Below, piece after piece: positions 1-8,263 of a stretch of DNA of 35,219 nt. The notes under the pieces are model-generated. The model was not told the DNA's origin. It did no database searches and was given only the letters and a program-made list of their open reading frames with translations. The stretch is from positions 1 through 35,219 of the forward strand of contig CALMAQ010000366.1 in NCBI GenBank assembly GCA_937859745.1, given 5' to 3'. The position numbers and the translations under genes were made by a program. This DNA comes from an uncultured Verrucomicrobiota bacterium (GTDB lineage: Bacteria; Verrucomicrobiota; Verrucomicrobiia; Chthoniobacterales; SZAS-18). Each line of letters begins with the position of its first letter. Within the stretch, counting starts at the first letter, position 1.

Positions 1-373
1 CGTCTGCTTCTTCTTGCCCGCTTACTCCGCCTGCGCAAAGCTGGTCTGGTTTTCCATGCCTGCGAGGCTACCAAACTCACAGACGGGTAGCACACCTTAA
101 ATCAGCGATTCCCTAGGGAACTCATAAAAAATTTATATTACATTTATTGTATGATGTTTTATTTATGTCCTTTTTTCCGAGGCTCTTTCGTTGCTGGGAA
201 TAAGTTGTGAACCGCCGCGTTCCTTCGTTGTGGAAATCGCGGAATTCCGGCCTATGTGCACCGTCGTTCGTCACGTTGCGAGTGTCATCTTGTGCGTGGT
301 TTCGCTGCAACGTGCTCAACACCGCGTACGGCGATTCCACGCGCTGCACAGTTTGTGTATAAAACTGCCTACC
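1..373. other. Leader region upstream of pyrE, no confident gene
   Basis: No gene can be supported here. On the + strand the first frame is open from the window edge to a TAG at 88-90, so it could be the last 29 codons of an upstream gene; the residues (ending KLTDG) match nothing I recognise. Bases 124-178 are strikingly AT-rich compared with the rest of the window and hold a TATGAT hexamer at 150-155, but no convincing -35 box lies upstream. A TATAAA at 358-363 sits only 10 bases before the pyrE start. The open frame continuing upstream of pyrE from 191 encodes no recognisable sequence. Confidence 0.4.
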
Positions 374-940
374 ATGACCAACGACGAAATCCTTGCGTGC
401 TTCAAAAACTCGGACGCCTTGCTCGAAGGCCACTTTCTTCTGCGCTCGGGCTTGCATAGCCGCCGCTTCTTCCAATGCGCCATGCTCTTGCAACATCCTA
501 AAACCGCCGAGCGCATCTGCGCGGAACTCGCCTCAAAACTCGCCGACCTAGCTTGCGAGTCAGTTATTTCCCCGGCCATGGGAGGGATTGTCGTAGGTCA
601 TGAAGTAGGCCGCGCGCTCGGCAAACGCCATATCTTCGCGGAAAAAGAAGACGGCAGGCTCGTCCTGCGCCGTGGCTTCGAGATCGCACCCGAGGAGCGA
701 TTCCTCGTCGTGGAGGATGTGGTCACACGTGGCGGGCGCGTGCAGGAAACCATCGACATCGTCCGGGGATGCGGCGGCATCGTGGCAGGCGTCGGTGTCC
801 TCGTGGACCGCAGCGAAACCACACCCGATTTCGGCTGTCCGTTTTACAGCCTCTTGAAGCTGGAGGTCGAAACGTTTGATGCCGAGCACATCCCGGCCGA
901 TTTGGTCGGCGTGCCCGCCAGCAAACCAGGCAGTAAATAA
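374..940 (+). CDS. pyrE: Orotate phosphoribosyltransferase
   Basis: Transfers the phosphoribosyl group of PRPP to orotate, giving orotidine 5'-monophosphate in de novo pyrimidine synthesis; cytosolic. The product is 188 residues, a normal size for the family. The type I PRTase fold shows in the PRPP-binding loop VVEDVVTRGG at residues 112-121 and in the segment ISPAMGGIVVGHEVGRALG that precedes the flexible catalytic loop. The ATG at 374 is chosen because conserved sequence (the DEILACF and HFLLRSGLHS region) begins just after it, although the frame stays open to 191. There is no Shine-Dalgarno sequence. The gene stands alone: the stop is followed within 25 bases by transposon-derived sequence, so any former link to secA has been interrupted. 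Confidence 0.95.
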   Translation: MTNDEILACFKNSDALLEGHFLLRSGLHSRRFFQCAMLLQHPKTAERICAELASKLADLACESVISPAMGGIVVGHEVGRALGKRHIFAEKEDGRLVLRRGFEIAPEERFLVVEDVVTRGGRVQETIDIVRGCGGIVAGVGVLVDRSETTPDFGCPFYSLLKLEVETFDAEHIPADLVGVPASKPGSK

Positions 941-961
941 GCGTCCGTCGGCGGTGGCGCT

Positions 962-970
962 GGCCCTCGG
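962..970. repeat. Left copy of 9-bp target-site duplication
   Basis: GGCCCTCGG here and again at 1563-1571, immediately outside the two inverted-repeat ends of the ISAs1-type element. A duplication of this size is typical of ISAs1-family insertion and fixes the element's boundaries. Confidence 0.85.
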
Positions 971-976
971 CAGGGT

Positions 977-1219
977 CTACGCGCCAAAATTCACGCGTAA
1001 GAGGTGAAGGCGGAAGTCATCGCTGATGGCTGCGCGGAAAAGTTTGCCTTTGACAGCGTCTTTCACGCTTTGGTCCGCGCGGGCCGCGTTGAGGGCGAGC
1101 TTGCGCCACGCCGCCAGATTGGCGGCGGCAAAGCGCGTGCGTGCCCGGCACCGGTCTTCTTGGAAGATCACGTCTAGACGCCAGTGCAGCGAGTTCTCCA
1201 CGCTCCAGTGCCTGCGCAA
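977..1219 (-). pseudogene. ISAs1-family transposase, C-terminal fragment
   Basis: About 80 residues remain. They read RRHWSVENSLHWRLDVIFQE followed by an Arg/Ala-rich stretch, the hallmark of the last part of the DDE domain of ISAs1-type (H-repeat-associated) transposases, where the Glu in the HW.EN.LHW motif is the final catalytic acidic residue. A full transposase has roughly 350-380 residues, so three quarters is missing. The frame is closed upstream by a TAA that overlaps the TA target of the inserted IS630-type element. Non-functional. Confidence 0.8.
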
Positions 1220-1222
1220 TTA

Positions 1223-1477
1223 CTGAGCGTTGCAATGAAAACTTATCAGTCCTCACCGGCAGATTGAGCGATGATGGCGGGTGAAGCAAAGCTCCAAACC
1301 CAAGCCGCCGCACTGGCGCGAGGCGCGGCGTCGACGCGCTTTCGAGTTGCACGTCCAAGGCTGGAGCCAGCACGCCATCGCCAAGGCTCTGGGCATCTCG
1401 CAGGCGGCGGTCAGCCAGGCTTGCTTTGGCGGCGCAAAACTCGACCTTCGGTGATAAGTTTTCAACGCAACGCTCAG
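1223..1477 (+). mobile_element. IS630-type deletion derivative (MITE-like), 255 bp
   Basis: The ends form near-perfect 26-bp inverted repeats: 1223-1248 starts CTGAGCGTTGC and continues to TGAAAACTTATCA, and 1452-1477 is its reverse complement except for two central bases (24 of 26). Each side is flanked by the dinucleotide TA (1221-1222 and 1478-1479), the target duplicated by IS630/Tc1-mariner elements. Between the ends lies only the transposase N-terminal coding part. It is nested inside the ISAs1 remnant and so arrived later. The short size, strong ends and lost catalytic domain fit a miniature element mobilised in trans. Confidence 0.85.
1281..1454 (+). pseudogene. IS630-family transposase, N-terminal helix-turn-helix fragment
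   Basis: Starting at GTG 1281 the frame reads [20 protein letters not shown] and then ELHVQGWSQHAIAKALGISQ followed by AAVSQ, a helix-turn-helix typical of the DNA-binding N-terminus of IS630-family transposases. After about 50 residues the homology stops at a deletion junction near 1420, and the frame ends at a TGA overlapping the right inverted repeat. The DDE catalytic domain is absent. It could in principle still bind the element ends, but there is no sign that it is expressed. Confidence 0.75.
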
Positions 1478-1562
1478 TAAACCGAAAGCAGCAGCCGCTT
1501 TGTCCATGCTGCCAGCTTGCCAGCCACTGCAAGTCCAGCTTCATTTTGGCGCGTAGGCCTTG

Positions 1563-1571
1563 GGCCCTCGG
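1563..1571. repeat. Right copy of 9-bp target-site duplication
   Basis: GGCCCTCGG directly after the right end of the ISAs1-type element, identical to 962-970. Confidence 0.85.
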
Positions 1572-1621
1572 GCCGGCAACTTGTTTTTCGCCCGAAAATG
1601 GCCGATGCTGCTTCACTTTTT

Positions 1622-4600
1622 ATGTTCAATTGGATCCTCAAACAAATCCTTGGCTCGAAGAACCAGCGCGAGCTGAAGCGGATGATGCCCATCGTCCGGC
1701 GGATCAACGAGCTTGACGAGGAATTCAAGTCGCTCTCGGACGGTGCCCTCCGCGCCAAGACCAAGGCCTGGCAGCAAAGGCTGGCCCCGGTGGACGGCTT
1801 TCAGGAACGCGAGCGGATCCTCACCGAGATTCTCCCGGAGGCGTTCGCCGTCGTCAAGAACGCCGCCCGACGGCTCTGCGGCAAGACCTTGACTGTCTGC
1901 GACCAGCCCTTGACGTGGAACATGGTGCATTTCGACGTGCAGTTGATCGGCGGCATGGTGCTCCATTCGGGCCGCATTGCCGAGATGGCCACGGGCGAGG
2001 GCAAAACCCTCGTTGCCACCCTCCCCCTCTACCTCAACGCCCTGACCGGCCGCGGCGCTCACCTGGTGACGGTCAACGACTACCTTGCCCGCCGCGACGC
2101 CGAGTGGATGGGCGAGTTGTACCGCTTCCTGGGTCTGACCTGCGGCTGCATCCAGCACGACCAATCGCCCGACGTGCGCCGCGAGCAATACGGCTGCGAC
2201 ATCACCTACGGCATCAACAGCGAACTGGGCTTTGATTACCTGCGCGACAACGGTATGGCGACCACGCGCGAGCAGCAGGTGCAGCGCGACTACGTTTTCG
2301 CCATCGTGGACGAGGTGGATTCCATCCTCATCGACGAGGCCCGAACACCGCTCATCATCGCGGGCCCGGCGACCGTTTCCACTCACCAGTACGACAAGTT
2401 CAAGCCCGGCATTGAGCAACTGGTCCGCAAGCAGTCGATGCTTTGCAGCCGTCTGGTCAACGAGGCCAAGTGCCTCTTGGATGACGGCAAGATCGACGAC
2501 GCCGGCCTGCTGCTCTTCAAGGCGAAGCTCGGGCAGCCGCGCAACAAATCGTTGCTGCGCTTACTCGAAGATCCGGTCAACCGCAAGGCGCTCGATAAAT
2601 CGGAACTGTCGTTCTACCAAGACACCCGCAAAGACGAGCTTTTCGCGCTCAAGGAAGAACTGTTCTTCACCATCGACGAGCGCGCGCAAGAGGCCGACCT
2701 TTCCGAGCAAGGCCGCGATTTCCTCAACCCGGACGAGCCCGAAGCCTTCGTTTTGCCCGACCTGATGACCTCCTTCGCGGAGATCGACATCCGCACCGAC
2801 CTGTCGGACGCGGAAAAAGAGCAGGCGAAAACCAAGCTCCAAGCCCAATGCGACACGCAAGCAGAACGTATCCACAACATTTCCCAGCTCCTCCGTGCCT
2901 ACTGCCTCTTTGAAAAGGATGTGGAGTACGTGGTGGAGGAAAACAAGGTGGTCATCGTCGATCAGCACACCGGCCGCAAGATGTCGGGCCGCCGCTGGAG
3001 CGACGGCTTGCACCAAGCCGTCGAGGCGAAGGAAGGCGTGCAGATCGACCGCGAAACGCAGACGCTCGCCACGATCACCATCCAGAATTATTTTCGCCTG
3101 TACCAGAAGCTCGCCGGGATGACCGGCACCGCGGAAACAGAGGCCAACGAATTCCACGACATCTACAAGCTGGACGTGATCGTCATCCCGACGAACCGCG
3201 GCATCCACCGCACCGATCACAACGACCGCATCTACAAGACCCGGCGCGAGAAATACAACGCCGTCGTCGCCGAGATCAAGGAGCGCCACGGGCACGGCCA
3301 GCCGGTGCTCGTCGGCACGGCCAGCGTCGAGGCGTCGGAACTGCTCAGCCGCATGCTCAAGCGCGAGAAAATCCCGCACAGCGTGCTCAACGCCAAGTAC
3401 CATCGCCAAGAGGCCGAGATCGTGGCCCGGGCGGGGCAGCGCGAGGTCGTCACCATCGCCACGAACATGGCCGGGCGCGGCACGGACATCAAGCTGGGCA
3501 AAGGCGTCGAGGCGCTGGGCGGCCTGATGGTCATGGGCACGGAACGCCACTCGTCGCGCCGGATCGACCGGCAGCTTCGCGGCCGTTGCGCGCGCCAGGG
3601 CGACCAGGGATCGTCGCGCTTCTATGTGAGCTTCGAGGACGACCTGATGCGCAACTTCGGCGCGTCCGACCGCATGACCCGCATTATGGAGACCTTCGGC
3701 CTGGAAGACGGGCAGGAACTCGAGCATCCCCTGCTCAACCGCAGCGTGGAGAACGCGCAGAAACGGGTCGAGCAACGCGACTACATGAGCCGCAAGCACA
3801 CGTTGGAATACGACGACGTGATGAACAAGCAGCGCGAGGTCGTCTATGGCTACCGCAACGAAACCATCGATTCCGAGGACACGCGCCACCTGATTGACGA
3901 GGTCATCTCGGAGGCCATCCCCGCCAAGGTGGCGGAATACCTCAAAGCCGAGAGCGGCGAGGAGCCCAACTACGCCGGGCTGCTCGGCTGGGTGAACATG
4001 ACTTTCCCCGTCGGCCTGACGGCGGAGAAAGCCGCCTTCGAAACTCGCAGCCAGGAGGAAAACGCCCGGTTTCTGGTCGAGAAGATCACGGAAGCCTACG
4101 ACCGCAAGTGCAGCCACGAGGACCCGGAAGCGGTCCGGGGGCTGGAACGTTACATCGTGCTCAACGCGGTGGACCGCCTCTGGCAGGAGCACCTTTTCGC
4201 CATGGACGCCTTGCGCGAGGGCATCCAACTCCAGCGCATCGGTCAGAAGGACCCGCTCGTCGAGTACAAGAACGAGGCTTATGCCATGTTCGTAGAGCTA
4301 ATGAGCAGCATCAAGCTTGAGGTTCTCCACAACCTGTTCCGCAGCACATCCAATTTGCAGGCGTTCGAGAAGTTCCTGGCAAGCTTGCCCATGACGCTGC
4401 TGCACGAAAGCGTTTCAAACCCCGGCGAGAGCGCTCGGCCCACCGCGCAGGCGATGGCGCTGGAGCGCGAGCCCGTCCAGCCCGCGCCGCATGCGTCGAT
4501 GCCCGAGGCCGAGCCGGAGCCACCCCGCCTCGAAATCCCGGCTCGCCGGGAACTGCCGAAGGTCGGCCGGAACGAGGCTTGTCCCTGCGGCAGCGGCAAG

Positions 4601-4633
4601 AAGTTCAAAAATTGTTGCGGACGCACCGCTTGA
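1622..4633 (+). CDS. secA: Preprotein translocase ATPase SecA
   Basis: Motor of the Sec pathway: uses ATP to push unfolded preproteins through SecYEG. The start at 1622 gives 1003 residues beginning [19 protein letters not shown], which matches the usual SecA N-terminus; an ATG at 1598 would add eight residues. Walker A is MATGEGKT (122-129) and the DEAD-type Walker B is DEVD (230-233) followed by [10 protein letters not shown]. The second nucleotide-binding domain shows [12 protein letters not shown] and [19 protein letters not shown]. The C-terminus carries the zinc/SecB-binding tail [13 protein letters not shown] (987-999) with all ligands present. The first nucleotide-binding domain has a long charged insertion after [11 protein letters not shown], from about residue 250 to 430, which makes it larger than the E. 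coli protein (about 900 residues). Its upstream region is transposon DNA. Confidence 0.98.
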   Translation: MFNWILKQILGSKNQRELKRMMPIVRRINELDEEFKSLSDGALRAKTKAWQQRLAPVDGFQERERILTEILPEAFAVVKNAARRLCGKTLTVCDQPLTWNMVHFDVQLIGGMVLHSGRIAEMATGEGKTLVATLPLYLNALTGRGAHLVTVNDYLARRDAEWMGELYRFLGLTCGCIQHDQSPDVRREQYGCDITYGINSELGFDYLRDNGMATTREQQVQRDYVFAIVDEVDSILIDEARTPLIIAGPATVSTHQYDKFKPGIEQLVRKQSMLCSRLVNEAKCLLDDGKIDDAGLLLFKAKLGQPRNKSLLRLLEDPVNRKALDKSELSFYQDTRKDELFALKEELFFTIDERAQEADLSEQGRDFLNPDEPEAFVLPDLMTSFAEIDIRTDLSDAEKEQAKTKLQAQCDTQAERIHNISQLLRAYCLFEKDVEYVVEENKVVIVDQHTGRKMSGRRWSDGLHQAVEAKEGVQIDRETQTLATITIQNYFRLYQKLAGMTGTAETEANEFHDIYKLDVIVIPTNRGIHRTDHNDRIYKTRREKYNAVVAEIKERHGHGQPVLVGTASVEASELLSRMLKREKIPHSVLNAKYHRQEAEIVARAGQREVVTIATNMAGRGTDIKLGKGVEALGGLMVMGTERHSSRRIDRQLRGRCARQGDQGSSRFYVSFEDDLMRNFGASDRMTRIMETFGLEDGQELEHPLLNRSVENAQKRVEQRDYMSRKHTLEYDDVMNKQREVVYGYRNETIDSEDTRHLIDEVISEAIPAKVAEYLKAESGEEPNYAGLLGWVNMTFPVGLTAEKAAFETRSQEENARFLVEKITEAYDRKCSHEDPEAVRGLERYIVLNAVDRLWQEHLFAMDALREGIQLQRIGQKDPLVEYKNEAYAMFVELMSSIKLEVLHNLFRSTSNLQAFEKFLASLPMTLLHESVSNPGESARPTAQAMALEREPVQPAPHASMPEAEPEPPRLEIPARRELPKVGRNEACPCGSGKKFKNCCGRTA

Positions 4634-5085
4634 GGGAGCCCGAAGAGGCCGGTGCCGAGCGCAGGCACCGTTCGACTGTGCCGTCAAGACGGTTCCGCCT
4701 TGCCTTGGGGTTGATCCTGGCCTAGTGGTAGCCCAGATCGGGTGCTCCCATGGGTCTAGGTTGGCTGGTTCTTCATCATTGGATCGTGTTGCCGGGATTG
4801 ATGGCGGTGCTTGCCGCCCTCGTCCGTCCCCGCAGGCACGCCCTCATTGCGGGCCTGTCCGGCGCACTGGCGACGCGCACGGGAGGCCACTTCCCGGCTG
4901 ACCGAAAGTTTGTGTTCGGAGCACCTGATCGTTACCAGCGAAGTTTCTCCATGACCGCAGCCATCCAGTGCGCCCTGCGCGGGGATCGCCGCTCCCTGGA
5001 AGCCGACCGTCCCCGGACGGAGCATCGTCTGCGATGCGCTTCGCCCCCACCTCAGCGTTCAAACATCCATTCAGCAGTGCAAAGC
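4634..5085. other. Gene-poor gap between secA and the RRM gene
   Basis: No independent gene is supported. A perfect 7-bp hairpin (CGGTGCC/GGCACCG, 4650-4670) lies 17 bases after the secA stop but lacks a T-run. From ATG 4750 a frame stays open into the RRM gene and starts with a hydrophobic, membrane-like stretch (GLGWLVLHHWIVLPGLMAVL). It has no recognisable family and is probably chance, though an N-terminally extended RRM protein or a degraded membrane gene cannot be excluded. Confidence 0.4.
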
Positions 5086-5664
5086 ATGAAATCTCAATCA
5101 GGTTCACATTCCTCCCAAGGCTCGCGCCGTGGTTCCAGATACCGGGGCGGAGGCCGCTCGGGACGTTCTTCCGAGCGTCGTTCCACGGGCAGTCCGAAGG
5201 CCGCGCCTCCCACTTTCTGGCAGAAAATTGTTGGCATCTTCAAAAGGGGCGGTTCCAAGCCCGTCCCTGTCGTGGCCCGCCAGAGCGAGCCCGAAGCCGA
5301 ACCGGCTGTTTCTAGCCGGACCAAATCCTCCGGCGGGGCCGCGCGCTCCTCGCGCAAGCCCGAAGCGGTCGAAGTGACCACTCCCCGCCTCTACGTGGGC
5401 AACCTTTCCTTCGACGCCACGGAGAGCGACCTTTCCGAACTCTTCAACGGCGTCGGCCAGGTGGTGAACGTGGAGGTCGTCAGCCACAAGCACACGCAGC
5501 GTTCCAAGGGGTTCGCTTTCGTCCAGATGCAGACGACCGAAGAGGCCAAGCGCGCCGTCGAGGAATTGCACGACAAGGCGTTCATGGGGCGGCCCCTCGT
5601 GGTGAGCGGCGCAAAGAACGCCGACCAGCAGGACGGCCGCAGCGCACCGCGGGTGGCCGCCTGA
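5086..5664 (+). CDS. RRM-domain RNA-binding protein with Arg/Gly/Ser-rich N-terminus
   Basis: The 192-residue protein has two parts. Residues 1-100 are low complexity and strongly basic (SRRGSRYRGGGRSGRSSERR and similar), probably disordered. Residues 103-180 form one RNA recognition motif, with RNP2 LYVGNLSF and RNP1 KGFAFVQM both intact. Small single-RRM proteins occur in cyanobacteria and other bacteria and bind single-stranded RNA, but the targets are generally unknown. The long RG-rich arm resembles eukaryotic RNA-binding tails more than the usual short bacterial forms. The start at 5086 is the first ATG before the basic region; the frame is open back to 4750. Followed by a strong terminator, so it is probably transcribed alone. 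Confidence 0.85.
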   Translation: MKSQSGSHSSQGSRRGSRYRGGGRSGRSSERRSTGSPKAAPPTFWQKIVGIFKRGGSKPVPVVARQSEPEAEPAVSSRTKSSGGAARSSRKPEAVEVTTPRLYVGNLSFDATESDLSELFNGVGQVVNVEVVSHKHTQRSKGFAFVQMQTTEEAKRAVEELHDKAFMGRPLVVSGAKNADQQDGRSAPRVAA

Positions 5665-5693
5665 CAACCTCACCCCCGCAAGCTTTCACGACG

Positions 5694-5726
5694 ACCCGGC
5701 TCCATCGCAACGATGAGCCGGGTTTT
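5694..5726 (+). terminator. Rho-independent terminator after the RRM gene
   Basis: Perfect 9-bp stem ACCCGGCTC/GAGCCGGGT (5694-5702 and 5715-5723) with an extra ATCG/CGAT pairing inside the loop, ending in four T. It lies 30 bases after the RRM stop and only 8 bases before the miaA start codon, so miaA must be reached by read-through or from a promoter within this short space. Confidence 0.8.
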
Positions 5727-5734
5727 CTGCTGCC

Positions 5735-6640
5735 GTGCCCTCTCCGTTCTACCTCGTGGGTCCAACCGGCGTCGGCAAGACCGCTCTCGCGGTGGAAATC
5801 GCCTCGCGCTGTGGGGCTGAAATCGTTGGGGCTGACGCCTTCCAGGTCTACGAGGGCTTGGACATCCTCTCGGCCAAGCCTTCCCTCGAACAGCGCCGCC
5901 GCGTCAGGCACCATCTGGTCGGCGTGCTGCCTTTGTGGGAGGAATACAACGTCGTGCAGTATCTGGAGGATGCCCGGCGCTGCTTGGCTGACATCGCGGC
6001 CCGCGGCGTGCCCGCTATCGTCGTGGGTGGGAGCGGGCTTTACGTCCGGGCGCTGACCCACGGCTTGTCACCGCTGCCGCCGTCCCGGCCGGAGTTGAGG
6101 ATGCAACTGGAATCCTGGGATTTGGCTGCCCTCAAGACCCGATTGCAAACCGTGGATCCCAAGGCACTGGACCTCGTGGACTCCGCCAACAAGCGCCGAC
6201 TGATCCGTGCCATCGAGATTTGCGAGGCAACGGGTCGACCGCTGGCGGCTGCACGCGCGCTCTGGCAAGATCACGCGCCTGAACTGACGTGCAATGGATG
6301 GTTCCTGACACAGAATCACCAAGCGCTTCGTGGCCGCATTGAGCGTCGCGTAGCAGCGATGGTGTCAGCTGGTGTGATTGAAGAGGTACGTCGGCTGGAT
6401 GCAACTCAACTTTCCTCAACTTCGAGCAAAATCATTGGCTTGGCGGAACTCCGTGCCCATTTGCGAGGCGAAATAGATCTGCCCGACTGCTTACAGAGAA
6501 TCGCTACCAAAACACGCCAATACGCGAAGCGCCAGAGAACTTGGTTTCGGAACAAAGGCGGATTCCCGTGCCTTGAGACAGCGGCAGCGACCGAAAAGGA
6601 ACTGATCGGCGAAGCCGTCCAGCTGATCTCGGCCGCGTGA
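5735..6640 (+). CDS. miaA: tRNA dimethylallyltransferase MiaA
   Basis: Adds a dimethylallyl group to N6 of A37 in tRNAs that read UNN codons, the first step towards ms2i6A. The 301-residue protein begins at GTG 5735, close to the P-loop GPTGVGKT (residues 9-16). The family motif normally written DSxQVYRGLDI reads DAFQVYEGLDI, with AKP after it; Ala replaces the conserved Ser. GGSGLYVRAL and the tRNA-binding segment TRQYAKRQRTWFRN are present. The start is placed by the P-loop, because no Shine-Dalgarno sequence exists and a terminator hairpin ends 8 bases upstream. The final 240 bases are less GC-rich than the rest. Confidence 0.95.
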   Translation: MPSPFYLVGPTGVGKTALAVEIASRCGAEIVGADAFQVYEGLDILSAKPSLEQRRRVRHHLVGVLPLWEEYNVVQYLEDARRCLADIAARGVPAIVVGGSGLYVRALTHGLSPLPPSRPELRMQLESWDLAALKTRLQTVDPKALDLVDSANKRRLIRAIEICEATGRPLAAARALWQDHAPELTCNGWFLTQNHQALRGRIERRVAAMVSAGVIEEVRRLDATQLSSTSSKIIGLAELRAHLRGEIDLPDCLQRIATKTRQYAKRQRTWFRNKGGFPCLETAAATEKELIGEAVQLISAA

Positions 6641-6658
6641 AAACTCCACCCGGCTCGC

Positions 6659-7156
6659 TCAGGGCTTTTTTAGCCCGTCGCGCGCCCGCTCGAACGCGGC
6701 CCGGGCCGCATGTCTGGCGTGATCCCAGGTCACATCGGTCTTCTCCCGGGATTGCTCGTAGATGGTCTTCAGGTCGCTTTCGACATCGGCATAGTCCTTG
6801 TCGAGGCCGTGGCGGCCAACCCCTTCGTAACCCGTGCGGTAGGCCGTTTTATATCGCTCGTAGCTCGCGTGGTCGCCGTAGACCTGGCTGGCATGGCTTC
6901 TCTGCCAGTGACCATCCTCATTGGTGGGATCGATAGCTTCGGCGACGCTCTTGCCTGCCAGACCTCCGGCGATCGCCCCGACCGTGGTGCCAACCACAAT
7001 GCCGACGGGGCCACCCAGCGCGCCAATGGCCGCGCCGGCGGCACCTGCACCTGCTGCCCCGACCCCTGTACCGATAGGATGCGCACCGGGTTCGCCGGTG
7101 ATCGGATCAGGATTGCTGTCACCGCCCCTGGAAGCTGGTTTGTCGTTGTCAGTCAT
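6659..7156 (-). CDS. Glycine-zipper protein of unknown function
   Basis: 165 residues. Residues 1-28 are polar. Residues 29-72 are a Gly/Ala-rich hydrophobic segment with GxxxG spacing (GTGVGAAGAGAAGAAIGALG, then GGPVGIVVGTTVGAIAGGLAG), as in glycine-zipper proteins that insert helical hairpins into membranes. The rest is polar, Tyr/His-rich and charged (YERYKTAYRTGYEG, then an Arg/Lys-rich end). There is no signal peptide. The pattern is seen in small stress-related or envelope-associated hypothetical proteins, but I cannot assign a function. The stop is 18 bases from the convergent miaA stop, and the last codons include a GGGCT/AGCCC palindrome around a T-run that could act as a shared weak terminator. 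Confidence 0.75.
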   Translation of the reverse strand: MTDNDKPASRGGDSNPDPITGEPGAHPIGTGVGAAGAGAAGAAIGALGGPVGIVVGTTVGAIAGGLAGKSVAEAIDPTNEDGHWQRSHASQVYGDHASYERYKTAYRTGYEGVGRHGLDKDYADVESDLKTIYEQSREKTDVTWDHARHAARAAFERARDGLKKP

Positions 7157-7498
7157 ATTGGTGGAAGTGAAAGGTTTCGGGATGTTGGGTGGACCTCTAC
7201 GCAAGAGGATCGTTTCCGCTAAATCGGTTGATCGTCTGCAAAACACGCCGCGACCGGATCGTATCGCGGTCGGGCGGTGAAACGCCGCGCACCGCGTCGC
7301 CGTTTCCGTGCGATGATGGTTGACCGCAGTTCCACCGGTGAGTTTTGGCCTGGCGTCGGACCCGTCCAGCCACCACTTCGAGCGAACCTGGAGAGTAACC
7401 ATCGCCAGGCGCTGACCGGGGAGCAAGCGGGTGCCATCCCGATAGGAACGGGCCCAAAGCCGGAATCTGTCCTGCCTCCGGCAGCGAATCGTTTGCTG
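7157..7498. other. Divergent intergenic region
   Basis: Separates the start of the glycine-zipper gene (-) from the methyltransferase start (+), so it should hold promoters for both. I see no good sigma-70 boxes, repeats or structured RNA. A frame is open from GTG 7277 into the methyltransferase, but its 74 residues (Arg/Pro-rich) look non-coding. Confidence 0.35.
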
Positions 7499-8134
7499 AT
7501 GGCCGATCCCCTGCCCCCAACTTGGTTCCGCCGCACAGACGAGAGTTCGGACGAAGCGTTCTACGTCCAGCCGCGCTTCGTCACCCACATCGATGACGGG
7601 GCCATCGCGGCCGTGACGCAACTGTACCGCGAATACTTCCCTCCGGGCGGCGAGGTGCTCGACCTGATGAGCAGTTGGATCAGCCACCTGCCGCCGGAGG
7701 CGGCGTACCGCCGGGTGGTCGGGTTGGGCATGAACCCGGCCGAACTCGCCGCCAACAAGCGGCTGTCGGCGTTCGTGGTGCAAAACCTCAACCGGGAGCC
7801 CCGCCTGCCGATTGCCGATGCGGCGTTCGACGCGGCAGGACTGTGCGTCTCCATCGACTACCTGACCGATCCTGTCGCCGTGCTGCGGGAAGTGGCCCGG
7901 GTCTTGCGCCCCGGCGCGCCTCTGGTGGTCACGTTCTCCAACCGGTGTTTTCCCACCAAGGCGGTCGCGGTGTGGCATGCGCTGGACGACGCCGGCCGCT
8001 GCGAACTGGTTGCCTCGTTCTTCGGTGCCGTCGGGGACGGCCTCTGGGACCGGGCCGGGGTGTTGGACCGGTCGCCCGCTCCGGGCCGGGGTGATCCACT
8101 CTACGGCGTGGTGGCGCGGCGCGCGACGAACTGA
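7499..8134 (+). CDS. SAM-dependent methyltransferase-like protein (type 11 fold)
   Basis: 211 residues with the layout of a class I methyltransferase. The motif I region is GGEVLDLMSSWISHLP instead of the usual ExGxGxG; this variant is familiar from a conserved bacterial group of small putative methyltransferases. Later elements are LGMNPAELAANKRL (beta-2 acidic loop replaced by MNPAE), PIADAAFDAAGLCVSIDYL and the classic post-motif helix VAVLREVARVLRPGAPLVV followed by FSNRCFP. Substrate unknown. With the glycine loop missing, SAM binding is inferred from the fold, not seen. The start at 7499 was chosen at the first ATG before recognisable sequence (PPTWFRRTDESSDEAFY). Confidence 0.75.
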   Translation: MADPLPPTWFRRTDESSDEAFYVQPRFVTHIDDGAIAAVTQLYREYFPPGGEVLDLMSSWISHLPPEAAYRRVVGLGMNPAELAANKRLSAFVVQNLNREPRLPIADAAFDAAGLCVSIDYLTDPVAVLREVARVLRPGAPLVVTFSNRCFPTKAVAVWHALDDAGRCELVASFFGAVGDGLWDRAGVLDRSPAPGRGDPLYGVVARRATN

Positions 8135-8263
8135 TCGGGCTGTCACTGGGCTAACAAGCGGGCGGATGCAAAAGATTAGCGTCACGGGTGCAAATCGCTC
8201 CCATCAGGCTTAGGCTCCTAAGGTGATTCCGCTTCATCCCCAGCCTTCCCTCGTTTCTTCCCT

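Larger units (their letters stand above)
971..1562 (-). mobile_element. ISAs1-family element, internally deleted, with intact ends
   Basis: The ends are imperfect inverted repeats: 971-991 begins CAGGGTCTACGCGCCAAAAT, and the reverse complement of 1542-1562 begins CAAGGCCTACGCGCCAAAAT, matching at 18 of 21 positions. Both ends are flanked by the direct repeat GGCCCTCGG. Inside, only the C-terminal part of the transposase remains on the minus strand; most of the gene has been deleted and a second small element sits at 1223-1477. The right end lies 59 bases from the likely secA start, so secA now has transposon DNA directly upstream. Without its transposase the element could move only if a complete copy elsewhere acted on its ends. 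Confidence 0.85.

Noticed and set aside
2561-4228. 555-codon open frame on the minus strand, opposite secA
   Set aside because: Lies entirely within the conserved secA coding sequence; it is a codon-bias shadow of a GC-rich gene, with no recognisable protein features.
6659-8185. 508-codon minus-strand frame joining the glycine-zipper gene and the antisense of the methyltransferase
   Set aside because: Only the last 165 codons look like real protein; the upstream part is the antisense of the methyltransferase gene.
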